Notes: generated from the sequence alone by a model not told the origin. DNA of 32,931 bases from Nitrosomonas sp. (GCF_019752095.1 NZ_JAIEMO010000041.1:1-32931), one strand, 5' to 3'. Numbered from the stretch's first letter, positions 8,081 to 17,979 are shown. Numbers and translations are program-made.

Positions 8081-9418
8081 ATGATCGCTTTTTATCATAA
8101 GATCTTAATAATTATTTTTGTATTATTCTTCAATGCAACTAATTTAGCCCATGCTCTGAACCTCTTGGATGCTTATGAAGCGGCATTGCAGCATGACCCA
8201 ATCTATCGCTCCGCTTTGCACGAAAATGAAGCAGGTCAGCAAGCCGAAATCATCGGGCGTGCCAGTTTGTTGCCAAGCTTAGCCGTAACGCATGCCCAAA
8301 ACAAGAATTCAGGTACATTGGATACAGGTGCGGGTTCTCAGCCGCTGAATTTTGATGGACAAGTCAGTACGCTAACTTTGCGCCAGCCTTTATTCAATCT
8401 TGAAGCAATAGCTGGATATCAGCAAGGAAAAGCCAGGGCTGATTCTAGCCGTGCAAAATTTCTTGGGCATGGTCAGCAGCTTTTAGTTCGAGTCGTGGAA
8501 GCTTATGTTGAAACTTTGTTAGCACAAGATCGTGTAAGAATTGCTGAGACAGAGGTTGATGCCCTTGAAGAACTCAAACGCGTCAATGAGCGCATGCTGC
8601 AGAGAGGAGAGGGAACTACAACTGATGTTTTGGAAACACAATCTAAGTATTCGCTGGCACAAGCAAAAATAATTGAAGCAAAAGATGAGCTAGAAATTGC
8701 ACAACTTAAGCTGGAAGCATTGATAGGGCAAAAAATAACACAGTTGGTTCGTTTAAATGATACTTTTAGCTCTCAGACAATACAGCTTCCGGATGGCTAT
8801 GACACTTGGCAAGCTTTGGCGCTCGAACAAAACGCTGAGTTGGTGACGCAACGTCATAATGTTGTTTCGGGCAAAGAAGAAATTAAGAAAAACCATGCTG
8901 GTCATTTACCCCGCGTTGATTTAGTTGCCAGTCTACAAAAAAATAAGAGAGGTTCTTTTGTTACGCAAGGTTTGGATGCGGAATTTGGAACGATCGGAAT
9001 TGAAGTTAATATGCCTATCTATTCAGGAGGGCGTGTAAATGCTCTCACCGCACAAGCAGTTGCGAATCACGCTCGCGCTGAGGCTGAGTTAGACGCAGCA
9101 ACCCTCCAGGTGTTGGTCGAGCTTCGCAAGCAATACAATCTGTTAATGAGTAGCGTCAAAAGGATTGAGTCCTTGGAAATGGCAGTGAAATCAGCTGAAC
9201 TGCTTGTGGAAGCAACACAAAAAAGTATTCGTGGGGGTATTCGTATTAATTTGAATCTTTTGGACGCTCAGCAGCAATTACACACAGCTCGACGTGATCT
9301 TGCTCAAGCAAGATATAACTACTTGTTGGCATATCTTCGGCTGCAACAAGCTGCCGGTACATTAGCACTTGATGATTTGAGGAAAGTAGCCAGCTATTTC
9401 ACATCGAAACGAAATTAA
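8081..9418 (+). CDS. TolC-family type I secretion outer membrane protein
   Basis: A 445-residue outer membrane channel protein with a signal peptide (hydrophobic core LIIIFVLFF, likely cleavage after AHA at residue 25). The mature protein starts LNLLDAYEAALQHDP, a hallmark of TolC homologues. The repeated helical halves contain the typical LFNLEAIAGYQQGKA and MPIYSGGRVNAL segments. It forms the trimeric outer membrane exit duct for the exporter encoded just upstream. It starts only 5 nt after the hlyD-type gene. I see no clear intrinsic terminator in the 35-bp convergent gap that follows. Confidence 0.95.
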   Translation: MIAFYHKILIIIFVLFFNATNLAHALNLLDAYEAALQHDPIYRSALHENEAGQQAEIIGRASLLPSLAVTHAQNKNSGTLDTGAGSQPLNFDGQVSTLTLRQPLFNLEAIAGYQQGKARADSSRAKFLGHGQQLLVRVVEAYVETLLAQDRVRIAETEVDALEELKRVNERMLQRGEGTTTDVLETQSKYSLAQAKIIEAKDELEIAQLKLEALIGQKITQLVRLNDTFSSQTIQLPDGYDTWQALALEQNAELVTQRHNVVSGKEEIKKNHAGHLPRVDLVASLQKNKRGSFVTQGLDAEFGTIGIEVNMPIYSGGRVNALTAQAVANHARAEAELDAATLQVLVELRKQYNLLMSSVKRIESLEMAVKSAELLVEATQKSIRGGIRINLNLLDAQQQLHTARRDLAQARYNYLLAYLRLQQAAGTLALDDLRKVASYFTSKRN

Positions 9419-9453
9419 TTTTTCCAATGACAATTCTGATACCAATGATGAAT

Positions 9454-9927
9454 TCAATAAAATTCTGCAAGCTTCAGTAAATATAATTCATAACCAATCA
9501 ATACTGTGTAACCGGAAAGAATCAAATACTTGATATGCCACACACGTATTTTTTCAGTAAGTCGTACATTATGATGAATAATCAGCAATATCAGCGCCAT
9601 TGATGTAAGTGCCAGCTTAAAGCTGATAAATTTTTGCGTGCTATCTTCAATCAGTTGTGCCATAACCCAATTCAGTTCTTCTCCACCTCTAGCTAGAATA
9701 TTGAGTGTAAAGAAAGCATCTAGCACACCTAAGAATAAAATGGCAACCATACAAACCATCAAATGCCCAGGATAGCGATCTACATATTCCGGCATTCCTT
9801 TTTGAGGAACTCTACGTTCACCTAGCCTTCTTCCGATTTTAATTCCCAAGTGATAGGTGCAAATGAAAGGTACGGTTCGGCGACGATTCTGATTTCTAAT
9901 GTTTGGAATTGAGATTACTTTGGTCAT
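9454..9927 (-). CDS. Small membrane protein resembling the DUF5658 family
   Basis: A 157-residue protein of unknown function. A basic cytoplasmic N-terminus (about 1-50, rich in R and K) precedes three likely transmembrane segments: about 53-75 (GHLMVCMVAILFLGVLDAFFTL), about 102-118 (LALTSMALILLII) and about 132-150 (YLILSGYTVLIGYELYLL). The LDAFFTLNILARGGEELNWVMA stretch matches what I remember of the DUF5658 family, so the assignment rests on memory of that motif. The start has a GGGAG site 8-12 nt upstream. It is convergent with the tolC-like gene and stands alone. Confidence 0.65.
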   Translation of the reverse strand: MTKVISIPNIRNQNRRRTVPFICTYHLGIKIGRRLGERRVPQKGMPEYVDRYPGHLMVCMVAILFLGVLDAFFTLNILARGGEELNWVMAQLIEDSTQKFISFKLALTSMALILLIIHHNVRLTEKIRVWHIKYLILSGYTVLIGYELYLLKLAEFY

Positions 9928-10251
9928 GAAATACTCCCTTTCCTTTTTAGTTATAAATAACGAGGGAAATTTATTTTTATGTTCGTAAGATAGCAGTTAA
10001 TTTTGTTTTTTTCCACAGGTTTCAGAAAAAAATTACGTTTTGAGGGTTGCTGTCAAGTGTCCCTTGCGATATGAAATAAGTCTGAGAGGTTTGCATATTG
10101 TGAATTGCTCAACATGTGAGGTATAGAGATCGGACATGGACGAAGCAAAACTGGAAGCGGTGACATCGGCTAAAGCGCTCTCGAAAGGAACGTATAAAAT
10201 TGCGTTTATATTTTCAAGGTGGAGCGCGGTAGTTTTTTCTGGCCGGAGGCT
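9928..10251. other. Intergenic region upstream of the DUF5658-like gene
   Basis: About 320 bp between two minus-strand genes, so it should contain the promoter of the DUF5658-like gene. On the minus strand there is a perfect TTGACA (plus coordinates 10051-10056) with a TAATTT 15 bp downstream. Nearer the gene is a TGCTATCTT extended -10-like sequence (plus strand near 9987-9995). Neither is certain. A plus-strand ORF starting at 10136 runs antisense into bamC and is judged spurious. No RNA gene was seen. Confidence 0.35.
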
Positions 10252-11403
10252 TCATTTTAGCTGCTCATGCAACAGTTTTAGGATGCGGCTGGATGTGGCG
10301 GAGTTAACGGTTGATCCGTCATCACTTAAGAAAGTTACTTTGCATGTGTTGGCTCCAGTGTTATGAACCTGTATACGAAATTTTGCGGCTTTGGCAGCAT
10401 CCTTGTCGTCACTACGCCAGAACATTATATTTGATAAAATCCCTTTATCGTCGCCTTTCTTCTTGCTGTCTACATCGGGATCGACATAGCGCACAAAATA
10501 AATGCCTTCTTCACGATTGCGATCTTCAACGGTAAAACCAATTCGATCAAGTGCCAAACCAACACGTCGCCAGGATCGGTCAAATGCCTCATTGATAACC
10601 AGGGTTGTTCCTTCTTGGTCGATGTAAGCACGTTCAACAGAAGTATTATTTTTGCTAGTAGCTAATTCCAGTTTAGCCTTTTGCTCCTCAACGCCGAAGC
10701 GCATCATTAAACGCGAGAGCATTTCAGCTTCGAGATCAGGATCGGCCGGGCGTGGTTGCCAGATGGTGCGATTGAGAGGGCCGCTTTGCAATACTTCGAT
10801 CATACCGCGGTGGCTGATATATACTTCCGTATTACCTATCTCGTTTCGCTCCAGGCGGGTACGAAATTTATCGCGCTCAGCGGTGGAATAAATGCTATCG
10901 AGAACAGTGGAAAGTACAGAGCGTATAATATCTTGCGGAATCTTGGCTCGATTCTCTGCCCAATCTGTTTCCATAATTCCAGCCTCTGGAACTTCTGTTT
11001 TGATCAGGAAACCAAGTTCTTGCCAAAATTCTTTAATTACCGGCCATACAGTTTCAGGCGATTGGGGAATAACTAGCCAGCGCTGTGTTCCTGAGCGTTC
11101 AATATGCACATCCTGAAAAGATGATGGTAGTAAAGAAGATGAACTGGTGTTTTGCCGCTCGCCCCGTTCGTTGCTATAGCTGGAAAATGTTGTGCTTCCA
11201 GGTGAACTCAGTTCTGGAATCGAATAGCGCTCATCAATGTCAGGTTGAACCAAGTCAGGAGGTACATCCAGAGCGGGTGCTTTGCCGGCCGATTTGTAAT
11301 CAATATTCTTGGTTTCAGGAAACATATTGCAACCTATGCTTGTCATTGAGAGCATTAGTATCAGGCACGGCAAGGTTATTTTTCGCCACTTCATGGTTGA
11401 CAT
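10252..11403 (-). CDS. bamC: Outer membrane protein assembly factor BamC (lipoprotein NlpB)
   Basis: A 383-residue lipoprotein of the BAM complex, which inserts beta-barrel proteins into the outer membrane. The signal peptide ends in a lipobox TSIGC with the lipidated cysteine at C25. The N-terminal unstructured segment contains KAPALDVPPDL, the conserved stretch that contacts BamD in the E. coli protein. Two helix-grip domains follow: RWLVIPQSPETVWPVIKEF (first) and TLVINEAFDRSWRRVGLAL (second). It is somewhat longer than E. coli BamC (344 aa). It starts 9 nt after dapA, the usual dapA-bamC operon. I do not see an intrinsic terminator after it. Confidence 0.92.
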   Translation of the reverse strand: MSTMKWRKITLPCLILMLSMTSIGCNMFPETKNIDYKSAGKAPALDVPPDLVQPDIDERYSIPELSSPGSTTFSSYSNERGERQNTSSSSLLPSSFQDVHIERSGTQRWLVIPQSPETVWPVIKEFWQELGFLIKTEVPEAGIMETDWAENRAKIPQDIIRSVLSTVLDSIYSTAERDKFRTRLERNEIGNTEVYISHRGMIEVLQSGPLNRTIWQPRPADPDLEAEMLSRLMMRFGVEEQKAKLELATSKNNTSVERAYIDQEGTTLVINEAFDRSWRRVGLALDRIGFTVEDRNREEGIYFVRYVDPDVDSKKKGDDKGILSNIMFWRSDDKDAAKAAKFRIQVHNTGANTCKVTFLSDDGSTVNSATSSRILKLLHEQLK

Positions 11404-11412
11404 TTTACCTCT

Positions 11413-12294
11413 TTAAGTCGTGTGGATATCCGCCAGCTGCATTGCTTCGCGTATAAGCTGATGGTATTGAGCAGATAATGGTGTTAGTGGCAAACGAATT
11501 CCAGAATTTATCAATCCCATTTGTGTAGCGGCCCATTTCACAGGAATGGGGTTGGCTTCGACAAATAAGTCTGTATGCAAGCGCAGAAGCTTATTATTTA
11601 ACGACCTCGCAGTATTTATCTCTCCCGAAAGCGCGGCAATGCACATCTCATGCATCATTCTGGGAGCCACATTTGCGGTAACTGAAATAACGCCATGTCC
11701 CCCTAACAGCAATAATGCTAATGCGCTAATATCATCGCCACTATAAATGAAAAATTCGGGAGGTGCGCGTAACAATAGATCACAACCTCGTCCGATATTG
11801 CCTGTTGCATCTTTAATACCAACAATATTAGGAATCGGTGCTAGACGAAGTGCGGTATCGTTATGAATATCAGCTACGGTTCTTCCAGGGACATTGTATA
11901 GAATATGCGGGATATCAACTGCCTCAGCAATTGTTTTAAAGTGCTGATATAGCCCTTCCTGGGTGGGTTTGTTGTAATAAGGAGCAACCGAGAGGCAGGC
12001 ATCCACCCCTGAATTCTTAGCAAAAATGGATAGATCAATAGCCTCACGTGTTGAGTTTGCACCAGTTCCTGCTATCACCGGTATTCGTCCTGCGACATGA
12101 TCTACCGCTGTGCGCATTAACAGGTGGTGTTCATCAAAATCCACTGTTGGAGATTCACCTGTGGTGCCAACTATCACAACGCCATCTGTACCCTGGTTTA
12201 TATGAAAATCCAGAAGAGAACGGAAACGATCTAAATCTAGTCCACCCTCTTCATCCATGGGGGTGACGATAGCAACCAAGCTACCTTTAAACAT
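11413..12294 (-). CDS. dapA: 4-hydroxy-tetrahydrodipicolinate synthase
   Basis: A 293-residue TIM-barrel aldolase that condenses pyruvate with aspartate semialdehyde, the first dedicated step to diaminopimelate and lysine. All catalytic residues sit at the same numbers as in E. coli: T44-T45 (GTTGES), Y133 and R138 (YNVPGRT) and the Schiff-base lysine K161 (GIKDATGN). It is full length and co-oriented with bamC, 9 nt upstream of it. An inverted repeat lies just upstream of its putative -10. Confidence 0.97.
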   Translation of the reverse strand: MFKGSLVAIVTPMDEEGGLDLDRFRSLLDFHINQGTDGVVIVGTTGESPTVDFDEHHLLMRTAVDHVAGRIPVIAGTGANSTREAIDLSIFAKNSGVDACLSVAPYYNKPTQEGLYQHFKTIAEAVDIPHILYNVPGRTVADIHNDTALRLAPIPNIVGIKDATGNIGRGCDLLLRAPPEFFIYSGDDISALALLLLGGHGVISVTANVAPRMMHEMCIAALSGEINTARSLNNKLLRLHTDLFVEANPIPVKWAATQMGLINSGIRLPLTPLSAQYHQLIREAMQLADIHTT

Positions 12295-12319
12295 GACAAT
12301 CTATCCAATAAAAAGGCTT

Positions 12320-12353
12320 ATTTTACCTCAAACTAATATTGTTTAATTAGTTT
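12320..12353 (-). promoter_or_regulatory. Candidate dapA promoter with upstream inverted repeat
   Basis: On the minus strand a TAAAAT -10-like box (plus 12320-12325) lies 26 nt before the dapA ATG. Immediately upstream is a perfect 8-bp inverted repeat AAACTAAT/ATTAGTTT (plus 12330-12337 and 12346-12353) with an 8-nt spacer. The -35 region is poor, which would fit an activator-dependent or weak promoter. No regulator is implied by the sequence. Confidence 0.3.
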
Positions 12354-12409
12354 CACTATGTGTTCCAGCATATTTTATCTTTACTTACATGCGTTCTGAA
12401 TTAGAGGTA

Positions 12410-12429
12410 ATGCCCAACTAGATTGGCAT
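12410..12429 (-). terminator. Hairpin just downstream of clpB
   Basis: On the minus strand, 10 nt after the clpB stop, ATGCCAA pairs with TTGGGCAT (one bulged G) across a TCTAG loop. There is no T run, so it is not a classical intrinsic terminator; it may be a transcript-end stabilising hairpin. Confidence 0.3.
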
Positions 12430-12438
12430 GCTGTAAGA

Positions 12439-15027
12439 TTATTCATGCTTTTTGGTAAAGCTGATAATGCCGTCGCTGTAGTCGGCTTGAATTGTGTCTT
12501 TTGCAACAAATTTACCCTCCAGAATTTCTTTGGCAAGCGGATTCTCAATTTGTGTTTGGATAGCTCGTTTTAAAGGACGCGCACCAAATACCGGATCGAA
12601 CCCTGCTTGAGAAAGGGCGGTGAGCGCTGCTTCACTAACTTGTAATTGCATTTCCATTTTGGCCAATCTTGCTTCAAGATAATGCAACTGTATTCGGGCA
12701 ATTGATTGAATGTGTTTTTCATCCAAAGCATGAAATACTACCACTTCATCAATGCGATTAATAAATTCAGGACGAAAATATATTTTTACTTCATTCATGA
12801 CAGCCTGCTTGATGGCAGAGTACTCATTTCCTGACATTTCCTGAATCATCTGTGATCCCAAATTGGATGTCATGACGATGACTGTATTTTTGAAATCGAC
12901 AGTGCGTCCCTGACCATCAGTCATTCGTCCATCGTCCAATACTTGCAGCAACACATTAAATACATCCGGGTGCGCTTTTTCGACTTCATCCAGCAAAATA
13001 ACCGCATAAGGCTTTCTGCGCACAAGCTCGGTTAAGTAACCGCCTTCTTCATAGCCGACATAGCCTGGTGGGGCCCCAATCAGTCGGGCGACCGAATGTT
13101 TCTCCATGAATTCAGACATATCGACGCGGATTAAATGATCCTCGGAATCAAACAGAAAACCAGCAAGTGCTTTGCATAGTTCTGTTTTTCCTACCCCGGT
13201 TGGCCCCAGGAACAAGAACGATCCATAAGGACGGTTGGGATCGGCCAGTCCGGCGCGGGAGCGCCTGATCGCGTCTGAAACTAGGCGTACAGCTTCATCC
13301 TGACCAACAACCCGATCATGTAGCTTGTGTTCCATCAGAAGCAACTTTTCACGTTCACCCTGCATCATTTTTGATACAGGAATACCGGTAGCGCGAGACA
13401 CAACTTCTGCGATTTCTTCGGCACCCACTTGGGTGCGTAATAATTTAGGCGCGGGTGCAGAATTTGATTCATTTCCTGCTGTTTGTTGCAATTGGGCTTC
13501 TAATTGCGGCAGTTGGCCATACTGCAACTCTGAAACCTTCTGCCAATCTCCTTTACGAGTTGCGGCTTCTATTTCCAACTTGAGTTTTTCCATTGTTTCC
13601 TTGATTTGCTGAGAACCTAACACTTGGAATTTCTCGGTTTTCCAGATTTCAGCTAAATCAGTATACTCGCGTTCCTTCTGCTTGATTTCTTCTTCCAAAA
13701 GTTGAAGTCGTTTTTGTGATGCTTCATCTTTTTCTTTTTTAATCGCTTCACGTTCAATTTTAAGTTGTATCAAGCGGCGATCCAGTTTATCCAACACCTC
13801 AGGCTTAGAATCAATCTCCATGCGAATTCTCGCCGCAGCTTCGTCAATTAGATCAATAGCTTTGTCAGGCAGGAAACGGTCGGTAATATAGCGATTGGAT
13901 AATTCTGCAGCAGCAACAATGGCGGGGTCAGTAATGTCTACACCGTGATGTACTTCGTATTTTTCTTGTAAGCCGCGCAATATTGCAATGGTGGCCTCCA
14001 CAGTGGGTTCTTCTACCAGGACCTTCTGGAAGCGCCGTTCTAGCGCAGCATCTTTTTCAATGTATTTACGGTACTCATTGAGTGTTGTTGCGCCAACGCA
14101 ATGTAATTCTCCGCGTGCTAAGGCCGGTTTCAACATATTGCCTGCATCCATTGCGCCTTCAGCTTTGCCGGCACCCACCATCGTATGCAGTTCATCGATG
14201 AATACAATCGTTTTGCCTTCGTCTTGCGCAAGTTCTTTCAGCACGGATTTGAGGCGCTCTTCAAATTCACCGCGGTATTTTGCGCCTGCCAGTAACGCAG
14301 CCATATCTAGACTGAGAACACGCTTGTCTTTCAAGCTTTCAGGTACTTCACCATTGATAATGCGTTGCGCCAAGCCTTCAACGATCGCAGTTTTGCCCAC
14401 TCCAGGCTCACCAATCAGAACGGGATTGTTTTTGGTGCGTCGTTGCAAGACTTGGATTGCTCGACGAATTTCATCATCACGTCCTATCACTGGATCCAGT
14501 TTGCCTTGACGCGCACGTTCAGTAAGATCCAGGGTATATTTTTTTAATGCTTCACGACTACCTTCGGCTTCAGCACTACCGATCTGTTCACCACCTCGTA
14601 CGGCATTAATCGCTTTTTCCAAGGCTGTGGTGTTGGCGCCAAACTGTTTTAACAATGCCCCTATTTCTCCTTTATCCTGCAAGACTGCCAAAAGAAACAT
14701 TTCAGAGGCAATAAACTGATCGTTGCGTTTTTGTGCATCTTTATCAGCTAAGTTGAGTAGATTATTCAAACTACGGGAAATATTGACTTCGCCACCTGAA
14801 TTCTCAATTTTGGGCAAGCGAGAAATGTTTTGCTTGATACTTTCCAGCAATGGAGCGGTATTAACGCCGGAGCGTTGCAGTAGAGAACGCGTACTGCCAT
14901 CTTCTTGTTGCAATAATGCCAGCAGCAGGTGTTGCGGTTCTATATTTGGATTGTCCTGCCCAATAGCGATGCTCTGCGCATCAGCAAATGCTTGTTGGAA
15001 TTTAGTGGTCAGTTTGTCAAAGCGCAT
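12439..15027 (-). CDS. clpB: ATP-dependent disaggregase ClpB
   Basis: An 862-residue Hsp100 chaperone that extracts polypeptides from aggregates together with DnaK. It has the double-Clp N-domain (about 1-145), AAA1 with Walker A GEPGVGKT (206-213), and the long middle coiled coil (about 400-530) that distinguishes ClpB from ClpA. AAA2 has Walker A GPTGVGKT (around residue 605), and a C-terminal D2-small domain contains [11 protein letters not shown]. There is no ClpP-binding loop expected. Its length matches the family (about 857-865). A well-formed sigma32 promoter lies immediately upstream, so it is probably transcribed on its own under heat shock. Confidence 0.98.
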   Translation of the reverse strand: MRFDKLTTKFQQAFADAQSIAIGQDNPNIEPQHLLLALLQQEDGSTRSLLQRSGVNTAPLLESIKQNISRLPKIENSGGEVNISRSLNNLLNLADKDAQKRNDQFIASEMFLLAVLQDKGEIGALLKQFGANTTALEKAINAVRGGEQIGSAEAEGSREALKKYTLDLTERARQGKLDPVIGRDDEIRRAIQVLQRRTKNNPVLIGEPGVGKTAIVEGLAQRIINGEVPESLKDKRVLSLDMAALLAGAKYRGEFEERLKSVLKELAQDEGKTIVFIDELHTMVGAGKAEGAMDAGNMLKPALARGELHCVGATTLNEYRKYIEKDAALERRFQKVLVEEPTVEATIAILRGLQEKYEVHHGVDITDPAIVAAAELSNRYITDRFLPDKAIDLIDEAAARIRMEIDSKPEVLDKLDRRLIQLKIEREAIKKEKDEASQKRLQLLEEEIKQKEREYTDLAEIWKTEKFQVLGSQQIKETMEKLKLEIEAATRKGDWQKVSELQYGQLPQLEAQLQQTAGNESNSAPAPKLLRTQVGAEEIAEVVSRATGIPVSKMMQGEREKLLLMEHKLHDRVVGQDEAVRLVSDAIRRSRAGLADPNRPYGSFLFLGPTGVGKTELCKALAGFLFDSEDHLIRVDMSEFMEKHSVARLIGAPPGYVGYEEGGYLTELVRRKPYAVILLDEVEKAHPDVFNVLLQVLDDGRMTDGQGRTVDFKNTVIVMTSNLGSQMIQEMSGNEYSAIKQAVMNEVKIYFRPEFINRIDEVVVFHALDEKHIQSIARIQLHYLEARLAKMEMQLQVSEAALTALSQAGFDPVFGARPLKRAIQTQIENPLAKEILEGKFVAKDTIQADYSDGIISFTKKHE

Positions 15028-15058
15028 AAAATTCTCCCGTTATAGGTTGTTGATGCCT

Positions 15059-15086
15059 AAGTGGGGGAGAGGTGTGAATTTTCAAG
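15059..15086 (-). promoter_or_regulatory. Sigma32 (heat-shock) promoter of clpB
   Basis: On the minus strand the -35 CTTGAAA (plus 15080-15086) is separated by 13 bp from the -10 CCCCACTT (plus 15059-15066). The sigma32 consensus is CTTGAAA, 13-15 bp, CCCCATnT, so this matches perfectly in the -35 and in all but one informative position of the -10. It sits in the short gap after the GGDEF-EAL gene and 30-60 nt before the clpB start, the right distance to drive clpB. Confidence 0.8.
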
Positions 15087-15092
15087 AGCAGG

Positions 15093-17768
15093 TTATTTCG
15101 CTGAACCGATAGCTCGAATCTTGTTCGAGTGAGCTACTGAGTTCATTAGCATAAGCTCAATTTCAGAGACAGTAACTGGTTTGCTGAAGTAATAGCCTTG
15201 ATAGTGATTGCACTTTTGTGTCACTAGAAAATTTAATTGTTCCTCAATTTCTATACCCTCCGCGATAACTTCCATTTCCAGGCTATGTGCCATTGCAATT
15301 ATTGCGGCGACAATGGTTCGGTCATTTTTGTCGGTTACAAGGTCACGCACAAATGAGCGATCTATTTTAAGTGTGTGAATGGGGAATTGTTTTAGATAAC
15401 TGAGGCTCGAGTAGCCAGTGCCGAAATCATCAATCGAGATGTGTAGACCCATTGCATGGAGACGATTGAGTGTTTCCACTACCTTTTCGATATTATCAAT
15501 CAGCATGCTTTCAGTTATTTCCAAGGCGATATATTCGGCTTTAACTCCGGTTTCGCTTAGTATGCGTGAGATATTATTAATTAAATCCTTGTCACGGAAT
15601 TGCCGCGCAGACAGGTTAATGGCAACTCTGGGTACATAGAAACCTTGATCTTGCCAGGCTTTTATTTGCATGCAGACTGTCTTTAGTACCCATTCACCAA
15701 TTGGAATAATCAATCCTGTTTCTTCTGCCAAGTTAATAAATTTATCGGGAGTAATCAGTTTCTGCTCAGGATGTCGCCAGCGCAATAGTGCTTCAACGCC
15801 ATATAAATTATGATTGGGCATATCCATGACAGGTTGATAGTATAAAAGCAATTCATTTCGTTCCAATGCATAACGTAAATCAAGGCTGAGGATATGTCTT
15901 TCGTATGCTGACTTATTTAGCTCATCGGTGAAAAATTGATAATTATTGCGTCCATTTTTCTTGGCATGATACATGGCGACATCGCTGTTCTTAAGCAGTA
16001 TTTCCGCATTGACACCATCATCAGGAAAAACCGCAATGCCTATACTGCCATTAATATGTAACTCGTTGTTATGGATATGGAATGATTGCATCAGTGAGTC
16101 CAGAATTTTCTGAGCCACTTTAGCGGCATCCAGTGACTCGGCGATAGAATTTAGCACTACAATAAATTCATCGCCTCCCTGACGGGCAACTGTATCTTCG
16201 TTGCGAATACAAAACTTTAGTCTATCTGCGACGGCTTTTAATAGTAAATCCCCAATTTCATGACCGAGTGAATCATTGATAGTTTTGAAATGATCTAGAT
16301 CAATAAATAGTACTGCCATTTGTCGTTGTAGGCGCATATCATAAGCCAATGCCTGCTGGATGCGATCCTGAAGCAAATGCCGATTGGGTAAACCCGTTAA
16401 TGCATCATGGGTTGCCATTTTAATGATGCGCTTTTCAGCTTCCTTGCGCTCATACCATCGGCCTAGGTCATGTGCAATGGTGTCTATTAGATTTTGCTGA
16501 TAAGTTAGTGTCGATGTGGAGCTGCTAATATATGCTACTTGCAGCAAACCGCACTGTTGTCCACCAGATACGATGGCTGCAGTTATACAATTGGGTAAGT
16601 TCTCTTGATAATTAGGAGTGAAGTATTGTTTTTCTTGAAGCTTAATCATGGCGACAGTCAATTCTTGAAATTCAAAAACCGGCAACAAAGATTTTAAAAT
16701 ATTTTTGCAAGTTTCTTCCGTGCCTTGATTCAGATCCAGATTGTTTCTGATTTTCTGTAAGCAGGTGCTCTCATTCAAGCGTTCTTTTAGATACAATTCT
16801 TTTTGACCAATAATTCTTTGAATTAGCGGGAAAGTAAGCCAGTTTATTATTGCAATCCCAAAGAACAAGATTAGTGCCATATAAAATATGATTGTTCTGA
16901 GTTGGACTGCTGTGTAATTGTTTAACTCATCTTTATTTATTTTGAGAACGGCACCAAGACCATAGGCAATGGGAGTATATGTAGCGACAACTTCGATTTG
17001 CCGATAATCTTTAGTAAATATAATGCCAGATTGACCTTCTAATGCAAAATGTACCGGAAGCGGCTCATTATTTATAATACGCTGCATACGTTTAAATTTG
17101 TCATCGTTAACGGTACGTAGAAAGCAATCCATTTCAAGATCATTGCCTTTGATAGGCGCGCAAAGTAGAAAATCGCCGGTATTACCGATGAGGGCTGCCT
17201 CTGTAAAGACCCTAGTGAGATCAGGCATACGTTCTTCTGTGATGACACGACCAATAGGTTCGCTGTATTCATTTATAAGCTGAATCGAATTTCGTACAAT
17301 GAAGCCGTGATTCCAGAATAAAATTGTGTTGATATCCGATTCTGTATTCAATTTCACAGCAAGTTTCCCCTGTTTGGAGAGGTTGCCTGCACCTAAAATC
17401 AAATTATCATTAGTGTCATAGAACTCGATACCTGAGAAGTGAGTGGATAGTATTTTTTTTGCTGATTGTGTAAGCCCTTCAATACCTTCTTTTTGGGAGT
17501 TATCAGAATAAAACTTTTCCAAGCTTTGTGTGAGAAAGATACGAGTTGATATTGCTTTCGTATTAGCTATGGAGTGTGTGATTTGTTTTTCAATATGTTT
17601 GGCCTTATTTTCTAATGCAACTTCAAGACCTGAAATAGCCATTGTTTCGATTTTTCGTTGCATCACGTTATACACAGTAAGACTCGTCAGCAGGATAAGC
17701 ATAATCATCATTAAGCTACTGACTAAGAGTATCCTTTTGTTATCTTGATTGATGAGGAAACGAAGCAT
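15093..17768 (-). CDS. Membrane-bound Cache-GAF-GGDEF-EAL cyclic-di-GMP enzyme
   Basis: An 891-residue sensor that can in principle make and degrade cyclic-di-GMP. Transmembrane helix 1 is at about 13-33, followed by a periplasmic Cache-like sensing region (about 40-285) and helix 2 at about 291-313. A GAF-like segment (about 340-440) and a linker lead to the diguanylate cyclase domain (about 448-615). GGDEF is intact at 531-535, and an RxxD product-inhibition site is at R522-D525, exactly five residues upstream. The phosphodiesterase domain (about 625-880) keeps EAL (659-661), N718, DDFGTGYSS (780-788) and AEGIE. Both catalytic domains therefore look competent. The ligand is unknown. It is upstream of clpB, but the heat-shock promoter between them suggests separate control. 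Confidence 0.93.
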   Translation of the reverse strand: MLRFLINQDNKRILLVSSLMMIMLILLTSLTVYNVMQRKIETMAISGLEVALENKAKHIEKQITHSIANTKAISTRIFLTQSLEKFYSDNSQKEGIEGLTQSAKKILSTHFSGIEFYDTNDNLILGAGNLSKQGKLAVKLNTESDINTILFWNHGFIVRNSIQLINEYSEPIGRVITEERMPDLTRVFTEAALIGNTGDFLLCAPIKGNDLEMDCFLRTVNDDKFKRMQRIINNEPLPVHFALEGQSGIIFTKDYRQIEVVATYTPIAYGLGAVLKINKDELNNYTAVQLRTIIFYMALILFFGIAIINWLTFPLIQRIIGQKELYLKERLNESTCLQKIRNNLDLNQGTEETCKNILKSLLPVFEFQELTVAMIKLQEKQYFTPNYQENLPNCITAAIVSGGQQCGLLQVAYISSSTSTLTYQQNLIDTIAHDLGRWYERKEAEKRIIKMATHDALTGLPNRHLLQDRIQQALAYDMRLQRQMAVLFIDLDHFKTINDSLGHEIGDLLLKAVADRLKFCIRNEDTVARQGGDEFIVVLNSIAESLDAAKVAQKILDSLMQSFHIHNNELHINGSIGIAVFPDDGVNAEILLKNSDVAMYHAKKNGRNNYQFFTDELNKSAYERHILSLDLRYALERNELLLYYQPVMDMPNHNLYGVEALLRWRHPEQKLITPDKFINLAEETGLIIPIGEWVLKTVCMQIKAWQDQGFYVPRVAINLSARQFRDKDLINNISRILSETGVKAEYIALEITESMLIDNIEKVVETLNRLHAMGLHISIDDFGTGYSSLSYLKQFPIHTLKIDRSFVRDLVTDKNDRTIVAAIIAMAHSLEMEVIAEGIEIEEQLNFLVTQKCNHYQGYYFSKPVTVSEIELMLMNSVAHSNKIRAIGSAK

Positions 17769-17979
17769 TATGTTTTGTGTGTTAGATGCAATTATGAAAA
17801 ATTTGAACCTACATTAGGCATGTATTATCGGCAATCGGATACTATGCTGAAATATATAGCTAAGGGGGTTTTCTCCCTTAATTCTTAGAATGGTGCAGTA
17901 TCGTGGATTTTCTCAATTGTCGCTGACTTTGAGAAAGTGGGGAGATAGTTTAATAAATATGAGGTAGTTATTGGATCAA

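Noticed and set aside
10136..10366. Plus-strand ORF of 76 codons overlapping the bamC 3' end
   Set aside because: Its second half is antisense to conserved bamC codons, the product resembles no family, and composition is low in coding character.
13988..14509. 173-codon plus-strand ORF
   Set aside because: Entirely antisense to clpB, rich in Ser/Pro/Arg as expected of a shadow frame.
17861..17880. TAAGGG/CCCTTA hairpin downstream of the glutamate synthase-like gene
   Set aside because: A 6-bp stem without a T run on either strand and about 100 nt from the stop; too weak to call a terminator.
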